Positions 10,914-21,613 of a DNA stretch of 64,000 nucleotides are shown piece after piece (the stretch's first letter is position 1; each line of letters starts with the position of its first letter). Location of the stretch: the NCBI GenBank assembly GCA_001600455.1, contig BCKC01000010.1:192144-256143 (forward strand), written 5' to 3'. The notes under the pieces were generated by a model. The model was not told the DNA's origin and did not search any database. It worked only from the letters and a program-made list of their open reading frames with translations. Both the position numbers and the translations under genes were made by a program. This DNA is from Endocalyx cinctus (Eukaryota > Ascomycota > Sordariomycetes > Amphisphaeriales > Apiosporaceae).

Positions 10914-12578
10914 ATGACATCCTCTCCGCAGAAATGCAAACCCCCCAATAGCATCGCAGATGCAGACTCGGGCGGGAACATGCATACGGACCTTCTAACC
11001 AAGACCTCTGTCCATCAGCTGCAGTGTGATCGTAACTATCCGCGTGATACCGATTACGGCCAAGAATCCGCCGAGGAGAGCACAATCCCTACTTATCGCT
11101 CCGAGACCAACTCCGTCTTCAGCGAAGGCGACGAATCAGCTAGCACGAGATCGGACAACTTTACATTATCATCCTCTAACGGATATGGTCATAATGGAAA
11201 AGAGAAGACCACTGTTTCTAGCGTCGACGTCGACGGGGATGTCGTCCGACCTAAGCAACCAGTCAGTCTACTAGACCAAATCTCGGAGCAAGTCGAGGAC
11301 CTACATTTCACCACCATGAGGGGAAGCCTAGATATGGTCAGAGAACCTGACCTTGGTTTGTCGATGAAGGAAACCGGTCTGGAGGATAGCGGCGCTGGCT
11401 CTGCTGCACCCAGTCACGTAGCTATCACGCCACGGGAAAATTGGAGTGGTGATGGCAAATACACTTTGTCCTCAAACGAAGCCATCAATCTTTTCGACGC
11501 CCACTTCAACGCTGTAGGTGTTGCATCGGCCCCCGCCTCCAATGTCGTCAATAACGTGACTCTCGACCAAATACTAGACGCTGCTCTCAGCGTGGGAGCC
11601 GATGAAGAAATCTGGCTCAAATACACGACTATGTGCCATGATAATCCGATGATGTTGAATGGGGCGCAGGTGCAGGAGCTCTGCGCAGTTCACAGATTGT
11701 TCGCAAGTAGCCCCGCTTTGGCGAACGAACTCTTTCCCCCCATCTCTCGGGTTGAAACCCAGCTGGCACAAGATGATACTGGCGTCTCATCCCAGGACGT
11801 TGTCCTCTCTATTCTTCAGGTGATTATGCCAATCCTTGATAAATCGGCTCCTAAAATTAGGTGCCAGGAGTGCGAGCCGCGCCCAGACGCAGCTCACCCG
11901 GCCGATCTCCGATACGGCATAAACGAGAAGATAGCTCTTCTCCGCCTTGAAGATAACAAGGACATTACGGCCGTATTCTGCTACGAGACCTTTTCTGACA
12001 AATTGGGTAAAGAAGCTGCTCGGGCATTTGTTAAAGGCGTCCGCCCTTGGGCCAAAGCCGGCTTAAACTTTAGACTGGTCAAACGCGACGAGCCCGCCCA
12101 CTTCCGTATCGCCTTCTCGCTATTCCAACCTAATACGGGTTGCGTGTTAATCGCAAAGGCATTTTACCCTGGTACGGAACAGCCGGAGCAGCGAACTCTG
12201 TGGGTGTACCCGCCAGCCTTCGACCCGTACTACCGCCCCTACTTGGCCGGCTACTTTGCGCATGAAGCTGGCCACATTAGTGGCATCAGACATAGCTTCG
12301 ATGAGCACAAGAAGAAAAATGGCGATGTGAACCGGAACCTGGAGTCAGTCAAGATGGGATCCGATGATCCTAAAAGCGTGATGAATTATCACGACGACCC
12401 AAGCAAGTACGTTGTCCAACAGTCGGATATCGCAAACATGAAAAACATGTATAACCACCCTAAAGAGGAGTACGAAGGTTATCCGATCATCAAGGTCGAA
12501 CCGAAGGAAGAAGTCTACCAGAAAATGCCGTCGCTGAACGACTTAGCGGAGTTGTTAGGAGCTGGAAGGAGGAGATGA
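10914..12578 (+). CDS. Metzincin-type zinc metalloprotease, no signal peptide
   Basis: Single exon, 554 aa. The zinc site is HEAGHISGIRH (from about residue 450), a complete HExxHxxGxxH metzincin motif, followed by a Met-turn SVMNY, so the catalytic fold looks intact. The protease domain runs from about residue 335 (DITAVFCYETF...) to 525. Upstream there is a ~190-residue acidic, Ser/Thr-rich, probably disordered N-terminus and a middle segment (~200-320) of unknown fold with a conserved-looking CQECEPRPD. There is no signal peptide and no membrane segment, so it is predicted intracellular or unconventionally exported. Most metzincins are secreted, so this is unusual. It is related to matrixin/astacin-like fungal proteins rather than to a named enzyme; the substrate is unknown. 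The ATG at 10914 is the first in frame; 10980 is an alternative. Confidence 0.8.
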   Translation: MTSSPQKCKPPNSIADADSGGNMHTDLLTKTSVHQLQCDRNYPRDTDYGQESAEESTIPTYRSETNSVFSEGDESASTRSDNFTLSSSNGYGHNGKEKTTVSSVDVDGDVVRPKQPVSLLDQISEQVEDLHFTTMRGSLDMVREPDLGLSMKETGLEDSGAGSAAPSHVAITPRENWSGDGKYTLSSNEAINLFDAHFNAVGVASAPASNVVNNVTLDQILDAALSVGADEEIWLKYTTMCHDNPMMLNGAQVQELCAVHRLFASSPALANELFPPISRVETQLAQDDTGVSSQDVVLSILQVIMPILDKSAPKIRCQECEPRPDAAHPADLRYGINEKIALLRLEDNKDITAVFCYETFSDKLGKEAARAFVKGVRPWAKAGLNFRLVKRDEPAHFRIAFSLFQPNTGCVLIAKAFYPGTEQPEQRTLWVYPPAFDPYYRPYLAGYFAHEAGHISGIRHSFDEHKKKNGDVNRNLESVKMGSDDPKSVMNYHDDPSKYVVQQSDIANMKNMYNHPKEEYEGYPIIKVEPKEEVYQKMPSLNDLAELLGAGRRR

Positions 12579-13249
12579 GGTACAGGAAGTTGTCAAAAGC
12601 AATAATTTGCGATGATATCAAACGAAGGTGAAATGTCTCTAAGCTGGGAAAAAAAAAAGACATCTAGGAAGCGGCTGTGCAAGTACAGATTTTCAAACGT
12701 AATACGTCCTCAAATGGGAGGCAATGTACTTAAAGACCGCAAATGAGGCTTTTTAGCCACGAGTCTATGACCTACCAAGCTCACCCGGTTCATTGACGAC
12801 TCGGGTAAACATATCATCAGCTCGAGATAAAGCGAGTGTTATTGTTAAGAAATATGATAAGCTAGAGCTCACAGCCGATCAAGTCGACACATTTCAACAA
12901 ACTTCGGAGGATACATATCATCTTGCACGCAAGAAGCTTCCGTCGTGCAGTCGTACACCTAGTAGCCGCATAAAAAGAAGAAGAAAAAAGTCAGGCTGTA
13001 TTAGTCTTCCCGGTAAGTTCGTTTATCCAAGTAAGTGCTCGTGCCGTGTTACCTACACTTTAATCTTGGTGACTTTTCTAGGGGTGACGAAAAGAGCGGA
13101 GAGGGCATGATAAGAGCTCATGGGTTTGACCGAGTACAAATCACTTCAAGATTAAATGGATATTTCTTGAGATTTAAAGATAGAATTTCTAAACCAGCTA
13201 GCTAAAGGGTAAATAGTGGTCAATGTCCATGTTAATAGCTATCGGCGCG

Positions 13250-13271
13250 CATCGGACTTTATTGTCCGATG
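13250..13271. promoter_or_regulatory. Palindromic CGG-N10-CCG element upstream of amine oxidase
   Basis: A perfect inverted repeat, CATCGGAC-TTTATT-GTCCGATG, contains CGG (13253-13255), ten bases, then CCG (13266-13268). CGG-N10-CCG is the spacing bound by Put3-type Zn2Cys6 activators of proline use in yeast. It lies about 330 bp before the amine oxidase ATG. Binding is an inference from spacing and symmetry. Confidence 0.4.
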
Positions 13272-13413
13272 AACGGCGATGAATCGGGGGAACCTCACTA
13301 TTTTACAAATGCAGCACGCAGGCACTGTACCCACAGCTACCGATATCTATCCCGACTCTTAAATATCTAGACTAGGCAAGTCCAAGCTAAAGAGGGCGTT
13401 GACGACAAAGATT

Positions 13414-13428
13414 ATCGGCTTATGCCGA
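13414..13428. promoter_or_regulatory. Palindromic CGG-N6-CCG element upstream of amine oxidase
   Basis: TCGGC-TTAT-GCCGA forms an inverted repeat with CGG (13416-13418), six bases and CCG (13425-13427). This is the Ppr1/UaY-type spacing for Zn2Cys6 regulators. It lies about 175 bp before the amine oxidase ATG, within promoter distance. Confidence 0.35.
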
Positions 13429-13601
13429 CGTCTATTTAACCTTGTTGAAAATCTTGTTGTACATTGCTTATTCTACGTTAGTTGTAAGACAGCTTGAATC
13501 TGACAAGTCGCCTCGTCTCTTGGCCTGCCTAGCTACTAATCTTGTACCTATTAAACAAATATTTGGTATATATCAGGACTACTTCTGCGAGACAAAGAAA
13601 T

Positions 13602-15900
13602 ATGCATCCCCTAGACCCCCTGACATCAGCAGAGATCAAGACTACGGCACAGCTTATTAAGGATCATAGTCATCCACATGGGGTACATTTCAAGAATATT
13701 GGACTGATAGAGCCAGCCAAGAAGGACTTACGACCATACTTGGCTGCAGAAAGAAATGGCTCTGTTACGCCTGGTACTTTCCCTCGGCGCGTATCCGTTT
13801 TGTACTACCACCATGGAACGGCTTCTCTCTTTTGTGCGACGGTAGACTTAAGCACTTCGAAGATAGAGCTAGTCGAGAAAGTCGAGGACCGATACCATGG
13901 ACAGGTTGATACAGATGAGGCTATAGAAGTGAAGACCAAGTGTCTCAACCATCCTCAGGTCATCGAGCGCATTAAAATGTATGGGTTACCGGAAAATTTT
14001 GGCGTTGTCTGCGATACTTGGCCGTACGGACGGGACTCAGAAGAACAGAGCAGGAGACTCGCACAGGTGAGGTGAATTCGCGTTTTTAAGAAGGAATACT
14101 GCTCCTGGAAAAGTGAGACCGTGAAGAAAAAGGCCAGTTGCTAATGCCATAGCTTGAGAAATACAACTAGTGCTTTCTCTACGCCAAAGATAAATCTCAT
14201 CCTGGCTCAAATTCATATGACAATCCGCTGCCGTTTTCGCCGGTAATGGATTACGTCACGAAAGACCTCGTCAGTATCATGGAGCTTCCCATTGGCTCAG
14301 ATAACACTTTAACGCCGGACGCGAAATACATTCCGCACGAGCCCCAGGAATGGCACCACGATCTCCAATCCCAACCTCAACGCGCTGATCTCAAGCCCCT
14401 GACCGTCCACCAACCGCTCGGTGCTTCCTTCGCCGTAGACGGACACCTTGTCACCTGGCAGAAGTGGCGTTTCAGGATCGGCTTCAATTGGCGCGAAGGT
14501 ATGGTGCTGCACGACGTCACCTACGATGGTCGGGAGCTGTTCCACCGCCTCAGCCTGAGCGAGATGTTCGTCCCCTACGGCGACCCGCGCACGCCTTACT
14601 CACGGAAGAGCGTATTTGACCTCGGCGATATCGGTGCCGGTGTATCTGCGAACAATTTAGCTCTGGGGTGTGACTGCTTAGGGCTCATCAAGGTAAGCAA
14701 CTTAAAAATGGGTTTCTTTCCTTTCAGTCGTCCGCACTTGCGTTCATTCACCCCTTATCACTGCTTGGGAAATTTTTATAAAAGAAAAATTTTAGTTAGA
14801 CTTTTATTGAGCAATCCATTTCGCAGTATTTTTCTTTTACCATTAGCGACTCGAACGGGAATCCAGTTGAGAAGCCAAACGCGATTTGTATGCACGAGAT
14901 CGACGACGGGATCGGTTGGAAACATACCGATAGCGCCACCAAAACCGTCTCGATCGTGCGATCGCGAGTCCTAGTGTTACAAACCATAATCACCGTCGGC
15001 AACTACGAGTATATATTCATGTGGCACTTCGATCAGGCGGCAGCGCTTCACTACCGTATCCAAGCGACGGGTATCCTCTCCACTGTGCCCGTCGCCCCAG
15101 GAGCGACGGTACCGTGGGGCACAAACGTCAACCACGGAGTCAATGCGCCATATCACCAACACGTGTTCTCCCTGAGAATCGATCCCGCCCTCGACGGCGA
15201 CAAGAACAGCTTCGTGGAAGAGGACTCGGTCCCCATGCCCTTAGATGCCGAAACAAATCCGGTAGGGGTCGGTTACGTGACCGAGAAGCGCATCCTCCCA
15301 ACTTCAGGCTATTCCGAGGCGCAACCGAACCGGGTTCACAAGATCATCAACCCGTCCGTCATAAACCGGATCTCCGGAAATCCGGTGGCGTACGCGATCC
15401 ACAGCCCGCCGAAGCAGATGATTCTGGCCAACCCGCAGTCGTGGCACGCCCGGCGCGCGAAGTACGCCGCGCATCCGTTCTGGGTCACGACTTACCGGGA
15501 CGGCGAGTTGTACGCCGCCGGCGATTACACCTACTCATCCCTTCCGGAGGATGTCGTCCGAGGTAGTGCTACCTCTAATACCTCCCCTCAAGGAAGAAAA
15601 GGCGATTTAGGTACGTGGGTCGACAGGAGAGATAAGGTCGACGACGAGGACATAGTGGTATGGCATTCCATCAGCTTAACGCACAACCCTCGCCCCGAAG
15701 ACTATCCTGTAATGCCGTGCGAAACGATGACGGTGAGCCTAAAGCCGAGCGGGTTCTTCGAGTTCAACCCGGCGCTGGACGTCCCGCAGAGCAACCAGAG
15801 AGCCAATCAGAGCGTCCTATACGAGGAGGATCAGCGGAAGAGGTCGCTCGCCACGTCTGAAACCAGTAAACAAGAAGATTGCTGCAAGCCTAAACTTTGA
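13602..15900 (+). CDS. Copper-containing primary amine oxidase, probably peroxisomal
   Basis: Three exons (13602-14066, 14171-14692, 14827-15900) give 686 aa, the usual size. It oxidises primary amines to aldehyde, ammonia and H2O2 using topaquinone and Cu2+. The topaquinone precursor Tyr is in VGNYEY (about Y389). Two copper ligands are in the HQH of PYHQHVFSLRID (about H439/H441), and the third is in LTHNPRPEDYP. The YGDPRTPYSRKSVFDLGDIGAG block around the catalytic base is present. Intron 1 must end at CTAG 14170: ending at an upstream AG (14152) would leave a TAG in frame, whereas CFLYAKD at 14171 matches the family after RRLAQ. The protein ends in PKL, a PTS1-like peroxisomal signal that fits H2O2 production. 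The start MHPLDPLTS is chosen as the usual family N-terminus. The amino acid permease lies downstream on the same strand. Confidence 0.93.
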
Positions 15901-16875
15901 TCTCGAGATCCCCCTTTTGAGAGTATCATATAAACTTAAAAAGGACAGAAATCATAAAGGATACTAAAGGCTTTAATATAGACTTGGGTTTCCTCAATGA
16001 ATTAAGGTCAGACTAGGAAGCTGTTTTGCTTTAGGTAATAGACCTATTTGGTTAAAGAACCAGGTTGTATGAAAGAAGTTTGGACCCCATCCTCAAAGAT
16101 GCTGGACAGACTCGGGACCCTATTCACCAAGGATTCGGGGCGATTGACATGAGCGGAGACATTCTTAAAATAGTAATGATTATTAGAAGCTTGTTATAAA
16201 GCTTGAAAATGTTGCAGCAATTGATACCTATAATGAATATTTTCCTCTTGGTAACTAGTGTACATCACCTATAGATTGAGAGTTACGATCTCAGTTATGT
16301 ACGTAGAGAATCGGCCCAAGCCATTGGGATTTCGTTCCCCACATATTAATCACAAGCAAACTCCAAAGTAGTTCAAAATGTCCTATGTCGTCTCTAAAAC
16401 CTAGCTTGGCTTTCTGCTACTTGGATCCTGGTTGCTTTACATACTTTGAAGCAGATAACTTACCTTGTACCTGTCGCATGTCCCGACTCTAGCTTAATCT
16501 TATCTATGGGTCCCCAGTCCGGGGACGGTGGTTCTATCGGAGTGTCGTCGGAGAACATGTCCGAAAGAGACCCACCATATAATACAATTCCAGCTTCGAT
16601 ATTTTACAGTACCAGAATTCCTACTCTAAAGAACCCCTGCGATGTAGGGATGCTGGGCTAGCTGGTAAAGGCTTATCACGCCTTCGGTTTCCCCATGAAG
16701 ACGTCGACCCATAAATGCGTCCGGCCATCAACTTGATAAGTGCATACCTAGGTGATGTGTGGATCGTGACATAGATAAGTAAACATCGAGGTAAGCTATC
16801 CCTTCCTTTGTTTGCTGGATCATATTTTTCTATTTCCCCTTTATCCTAGAAACGAGGAGTAAATGGTTCAGCAAG
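15901..16875. other. Intergenic spacer before the amino acid permease
   Basis: 975 bp, AT-rich, no gene-like frame. It includes the 3-prime flank of the amine oxidase gene and the permease promoter, with several GATA/CTATC-type hexamers of the kind used by fungal nitrogen regulators. These short motifs are too common to count as sites. Confidence 0.5.
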
Positions 16876-18704
16876 ATGGCCGCTGACAAAGACGTCAAAA
16901 GCGCAAGCGCCGCCGCCGAAATCCGGGAAGAGCCGGAAGACCTGGGCGACGAGAACGTGAAAGTAGCGGGCGGTGTCAGCGACGGCGACGTCATCGACGA
17001 TGGCGTGCGTCGCGCTCTCAAGTCACGTCACCTGCAGATGATCGCGCTCGGCGGCGTCATCGGTCCCGGTACCTTCTACGCTACCGGGTTCGCCCTGCAG
17101 TACTCCGGCCCCGTAGGCTCCCTGATCGGCTACATCATAGTCGGCCTCGACGTGTACTTCGTCACCCAATCCCTCGGCGAGATGGCTACCCTGTACCCGT
17201 CTACTGGCTCTTTCAACGAGTTCGCCGGCCGCTTCCTCGACCCGGCGCTCTCGTTCGCTCTCGGGTGGAACTATTGGTATATGTGGGTAAGAAAACCTTT
17301 TCCGTTACCGTTGATAGAAAATATAGAAGGGTGTGTTCAAACGGATACTGACGCATGCAATATAAACTAGGGAACTATCCTAGCTAACGAATACAACGGA
17401 GCCGCGTTGATCCTAAGTTTCTGGACGGATAAGATACCCAACTACGCATGGATTCTTATTTGTTGGATCTTCTTCATGGGCACTTCTCTTTTGGGAGTTT
17501 TGGTCTACGGAGAGATGGAGTTCTGGTTGGCTGCCTTCAAGTTCGGCGCAACAATCATCCTATATCTTGTGGCAATGTAAGTTGCCTTGACGCAGATGAT
17601 GAAGTCTGTCTTCGACTAACAAATCGTACGTAGTCTCCTCGATACCGGCGCTATCGGCGGTGAATATATTGGGTTCCGCTATTGGAGAGACCCCGGCCCG
17701 TTTGCGAACGGCATCAACGGGTTCGGCAAAGTCTTGGTCCTGGCAGCCGTGATGTACTCGGGGACCGAAGCCGTCGCGATCACGGGAGGCGAGTCGCGCA
17801 ACCCGAAGAAGGACATCCCCCGGGCCCTGAAGCAGACCTTCTGGCGCATCCTCATCGTCTACGTGGGCATGGTCTTCTTCACGGGGCTGATTGTGCCTTC
17901 CAACTCCTCCGGCTTACTAAACGCGACGTCGAAATCGGCTTCTTCGCCTTTCACCGTGGCCCTGGTCAACGCCGGCTGGTCGGGCGCCGGGAACCTGATC
18001 AACGCGATCATCGTCTTCACCCTCCTGTCGTCCATCAACTCGGCCATCTACATCGGCAGCCGGTGCATCTTCGCCCAGGCGAAAGTCGGGCGGGCGCCGC
18101 GCTTCCTCGCGACCACGAGCGCGAGCGGCGTTCCTTACTACGCCATCATCTTCACCAACCTGTTCGGGCTGATCTCGCTGCTCAACATCTCGGAAAACGC
18201 GGGTAACGTGTTCTCGTACCTGCTCTCGATATCCGGCGCCGCCGCTTTTATCGCCTGGGCCTTCATAGGGCTGACGCACCTCCGCTTCCGCTCCGCGCTG
18301 AAGGCTCAGGGTGTGCCGCTCTCGTCGCTTCCGTTTCGGTCGCTAGGGTACCCCTTCGCGCCCTGGATCCTGTTTGTCTTGAACATTTTCCTGGTCTTGA
18401 TTTCCGGGTATACCACTCTGTTGACCCCGTTTGACCTTAAAGGTTTTATTTTCTCGTATTTAGTTATTCCCATATTTATTGTTTTGTGGCTCGGGTGGAA
18501 GTTCTACCATAGTAAGTACTTATATATACCGTTCAAACCTCAACACGTATTCAACCGCTAAACTTTGGGATTGCAGAAACGAAATGGGTCAACGTTGCCG
18601 GAGTTGATCTCGCTAGCGGTAGAAGGGAATGGCTAGATATCCGGGACGAAGAAGAGTCTCGTCCCGGTGTCTTTAGGAAGATGAAGAATATTGTAGTAGG
18701 CTAG
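16876..18704 (+). CDS. Amino acid permease, YAT family (APC superfamily)
   Basis: Four exons (16876-17286, 17371-17576, 17634-18511, 18577-18704) give 540 aa, with about 12 predicted membrane helices. It is a plasma-membrane proton-coupled amino acid importer by family. The signature starts after a short acidic cytosolic tail: RHLQMIALGGVIGPGTFYATG (TM1), LGEMATLYPSTGSFNEFAGRF, and GWNYWYMW at the exon 1 end. YGEMEFWLAAFK and GGESRNPKKDIPRALK are later family landmarks. TM1 reads GPGTFYATG rather than the common GTGLFVGSG, marking a divergent subgroup or substrate preference. An upstream ATG at 16864 is out of frame, so 16876 is the start. It follows the amine oxidase on the same strand. The exact substrate is unknown. 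Confidence 0.92.
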
Positions 18705-19131
18705 ATCCCGTTGCTAAAGGGGTTTCTTGCCGGTTTCCTCAGTTGTGTATGTCGGAACATTGATGTTAGATCGAAACCTTGAAAATATGTGATATTAAAG
18801 AGGAGCGTAGTAATAGCAGTGATCGTTGAACATTGACACTATGAGATTAGCCTCGGGATACCATAGAAACGCTATTTAAATTTGATGTCAACTCGTAAGT
18901 ATCTATCAATAACGACGTAATTAATGACTACTTTTGAAGATGAGATTGAAAGGTCATGTCGGGTCTTAGCTAACTAAGGTGCTGGTGGCGCTCATGCTAT
19001 GGTTTAAGCAATACCAATCAAATTATGACTTCAAGGCTGGCCTATTCTATTATAAGCCACGCCGTGCCAAACTATGCATAACTAAGGCAACTACTACGTG
19101 TTACATCGCAATCGATCTCAGACTTTATTGA
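18705..19131. other. Convergent intergenic region (permease / prenylcysteine oxidase)
   Basis: 427 bp, AT-rich, between two gene 3-prime ends. Nothing else seen. Confidence 0.5.
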
Positions 19132-21023
19132 TTAAAGCTCACCGGCATCGGACTGACCGTAAGCTCCTACTGTCCCCTCCTGTTGTTCAGCGAAGATATT
19201 CTGCGACCCATCTTCCTTTTCGATAACAAATACTGAATTTACGAGATAATCATCAACAATGAGGCGGGCTACGTTCATTCCCATCAGTGCGCTCGTCTCC
19301 ATGGTTGAGATGAAACTCTCAATACCTGACGTATAATACATGCCGTCGCGAAGGATGGGATCCTGGAACGTTACTCGCGGTAACTTTTGTGGGTAAGGGT
19401 GAAATACGGTCGGGTGATACCACGAGATTGGATCGACAACTTCAGTATCGATACCCTCGCTGTCTTCAGTCCTTACAATGGAGTCTGGTATTTCGACGCC
19501 GAGAAGCTTCGACAGGAATTCCGGTGTCACTTTGTCCGGCGAGAAGATTTTATATACGTACTCCTTGTTGAGCGTCCGTGGATTCGTAACGACGCGCACC
19601 AGTGTGGCCGAGAAGAATCCGGCTTTCCCGGCAGCTTCGGCGCCCGATTTAGCCTCCTCGTCCTGCCCCAAAGTTGTTAGAACCGAGATGGGTACCTCAG
19701 CTGCGGGTTCGAGGTTGAAAAACGCCGGACTGAAGCGAAAGGGTGTGGCGAAGAGCGTTACGTGAAGTTTCACGTAGGGGATCTCGTCGATTGGGTTTTG
19801 GATCAAGTCCGAGGCATGTGTGATGCCGCTAAACTGGTAGGGAGTCGCGACGACGACTGAGTCGAACGCGAGCGAATGCTCTTCCTCCGCTTCTGAGCCG
19901 CCTTGCTTAGTCTTGATGCGAAACTTTTCGGAGCCAGACCGCGGGTCAGAACTCGTCTCCGCGGCGATCGATGTTACGGTATGATTCAAGTACAAATGCC
20001 CGCCTGACGCGACGACCATATTCTGGAAGATCTGCCAGTTGCCCCCAGCGACCGCCACAGCCCCCTCAGGTGCCATCGCAACCATCGTGCCAAGACCGTG
20101 GATATATTGTAGATTGGAGGCATAATTGACACGCGTGCTCGCTTGCACTATGTCGCGCGCGAAAGAGCCATCTAGCTATTAATCAAAGTTAATTTAACAT
20201 GCAGCATGCTGGCAACATAGAGACTCAAGGAGATTCATATCTGCTCAATAGCCCAATAGGGTGACGGCAAAGACATACAGTGTTAGCGTTGAGAAATTGT
20301 TGCCCCGTTACTCCTGTGGCTTTGACCAGATCTAAATGGAAGACACGCGAGCTGAGGGATCGAAAGGGGAAATATGGCGCTTCATATAGCTTCAAGAAGG
20401 TAGCAACGGTTTCATGGACGAGTTTTTGGGTCCAGTATGGAGCGGACCCGTACTTCCAGAAGAGCTTGGCCAGGTTCCACCAGCCCCAGCTCTCGGAGCT
20501 CTGGGTATAGACGAACCGGTCGCCATCCCAAATGGCTAATAACCCCTCTTCGTCGGATCCGGGGTCTTTAAGCGGCAGGTTGAAATCCCGGGTGGCATTG
20601 TACAGGATGTGGTTAACATCAACGAAGATGGAGGCACCTAACTCGACGGGCTCGAGCGGGTTGTCGTAAACATTCACCGTCAGCGTCCGACCGCCTACCC
20701 GGCCTGTCTTCTCAAACACGGTGATATTCACGGCGATGCCTTCCTCCTGAGCATATTTATGTAGATGATATGCCGCCGAAGCACCTGCGGCGCCGGCGCC
20801 TGTGGGGAACTTTGTAAGTTACTCTATCATGGAAAGGGAAAAGCGGAAACAAATGACGGTAATATTTATCCGGAGAGAATCCCGTACTTCTCTTGAACTT
20901 ACCGATAATAGCCACTTGTCTCACGTCCTCGACACTTTTCCCATTGACAGCTTTGGATCCTAACACAGGAGAGAAATGAAAACAATGAAGCCAGACGAGA
21001 TGAAACAACTTGTTGATACGCAT
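19132..21023 (-). CDS. Prenylcysteine oxidase/lyase-like flavoprotein
   Basis: Three exons on the minus strand (21023-20903, 20799-20279, 20175-19132) give 561 aa. The family cleaves the thioether of prenylcysteine released from degraded prenylated proteins, using FAD and giving the prenyl aldehyde and H2O2, usually in lysosome/vacuole. The N-terminus (MRINKLFHLVWLHCFHF...) is signal-peptide-like. The dinucleotide-binding motif is split by intron 1 (VAIIG|AGAAGASAAYHL). VFEKTGRVGGRTLTV and VELGASIFVDVN follow, then the prenylcysteine-lyase domain (QASTRVNYASNLQYIHGLG; DPISWYHPTVFHPYPQ; MYYTSGIESFISTMETSA). The length fits. The general family is secure; the physiological role in filamentous fungi is little studied. 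Confidence 0.88.
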
Positions 21024-21613
21024 TTTGATTCTTATTCTTTTTTATAACTTGTCTTATTCCTTCTATTCATGTGTTTATATTCCAAGATGAGAGAATGGCG
21101 GCATCCCAGTACCTATAATCATATCATCCAAGGGAATATAAAATAAAACACTTAAGCTGACAGCCTAAACATCACATGGTTTGAGAGTTAAAAGGGACCT
21201 CAGGATTCTTGTGTTGTAGTGTAGCTCAGCAAATGGTTTACGCACGTTGCCTGTAATTATTTGATACAGGGGGTATATACTGTGTAAGGTTAGTTGAGTT
21301 AGTACCCTCTCCTTCGAAAAATACAAGCAGACAAGGTGCTGACAAACTGACGAGGTGATTATCGGGTCCCTATGCGATAAGATAAACGATAAGAAGTTAC
21401 AATTGATAGCGGGGCAAGGCACCAATATTTTGTGCTGGACTTCCACTACAAGGCTGCTATAGGAAAAAAAAAAAAAAGTTTAGAGAGGGTTGACCCACTG
21501 TAGAAGCTCCAGTCCCTCTCCCACCCGCAACACCAAAAGGACGACATTTTAATACATTAATTGGGACATAAAGCCACTCACTCGAATTACTTTACGTTCA
21601 TATACATCTCGTT
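21024..21613. other. Divergent promoter region (prenylcysteine oxidase / CCT6)
   Basis: 590 bp between divergent genes, with an A-tract at 21464-21477. It should contain both promoters. The 93-codon minus-strand frame (21165-21446) has no recognisable features. Confidence 0.55.

Larger units (their letters stand above)
12579..13601. other. Intergenic region / amine oxidase promoter
   Basis: About 1 kb without a convincing gene; the 105-codon frame at 12793-13110 has no domain-like features. It contains the two palindromic Zn2Cys6-type sites at 13250-13271 and 13414-13428 and T-rich sequence before the amine oxidase start. Confidence 0.6.

Noticed and set aside
12793..13110. 105-codon ORF
   Set aside because: No domain, basic low-complexity middle, no supporting promoter or splice features.
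14153..14170. In-frame TAG in the amine oxidase gene, as if a pseudogene
   Set aside because: It lies within the intron when the acceptor at 14170 is used; CFLYAKD then continues the family alignment in frame.
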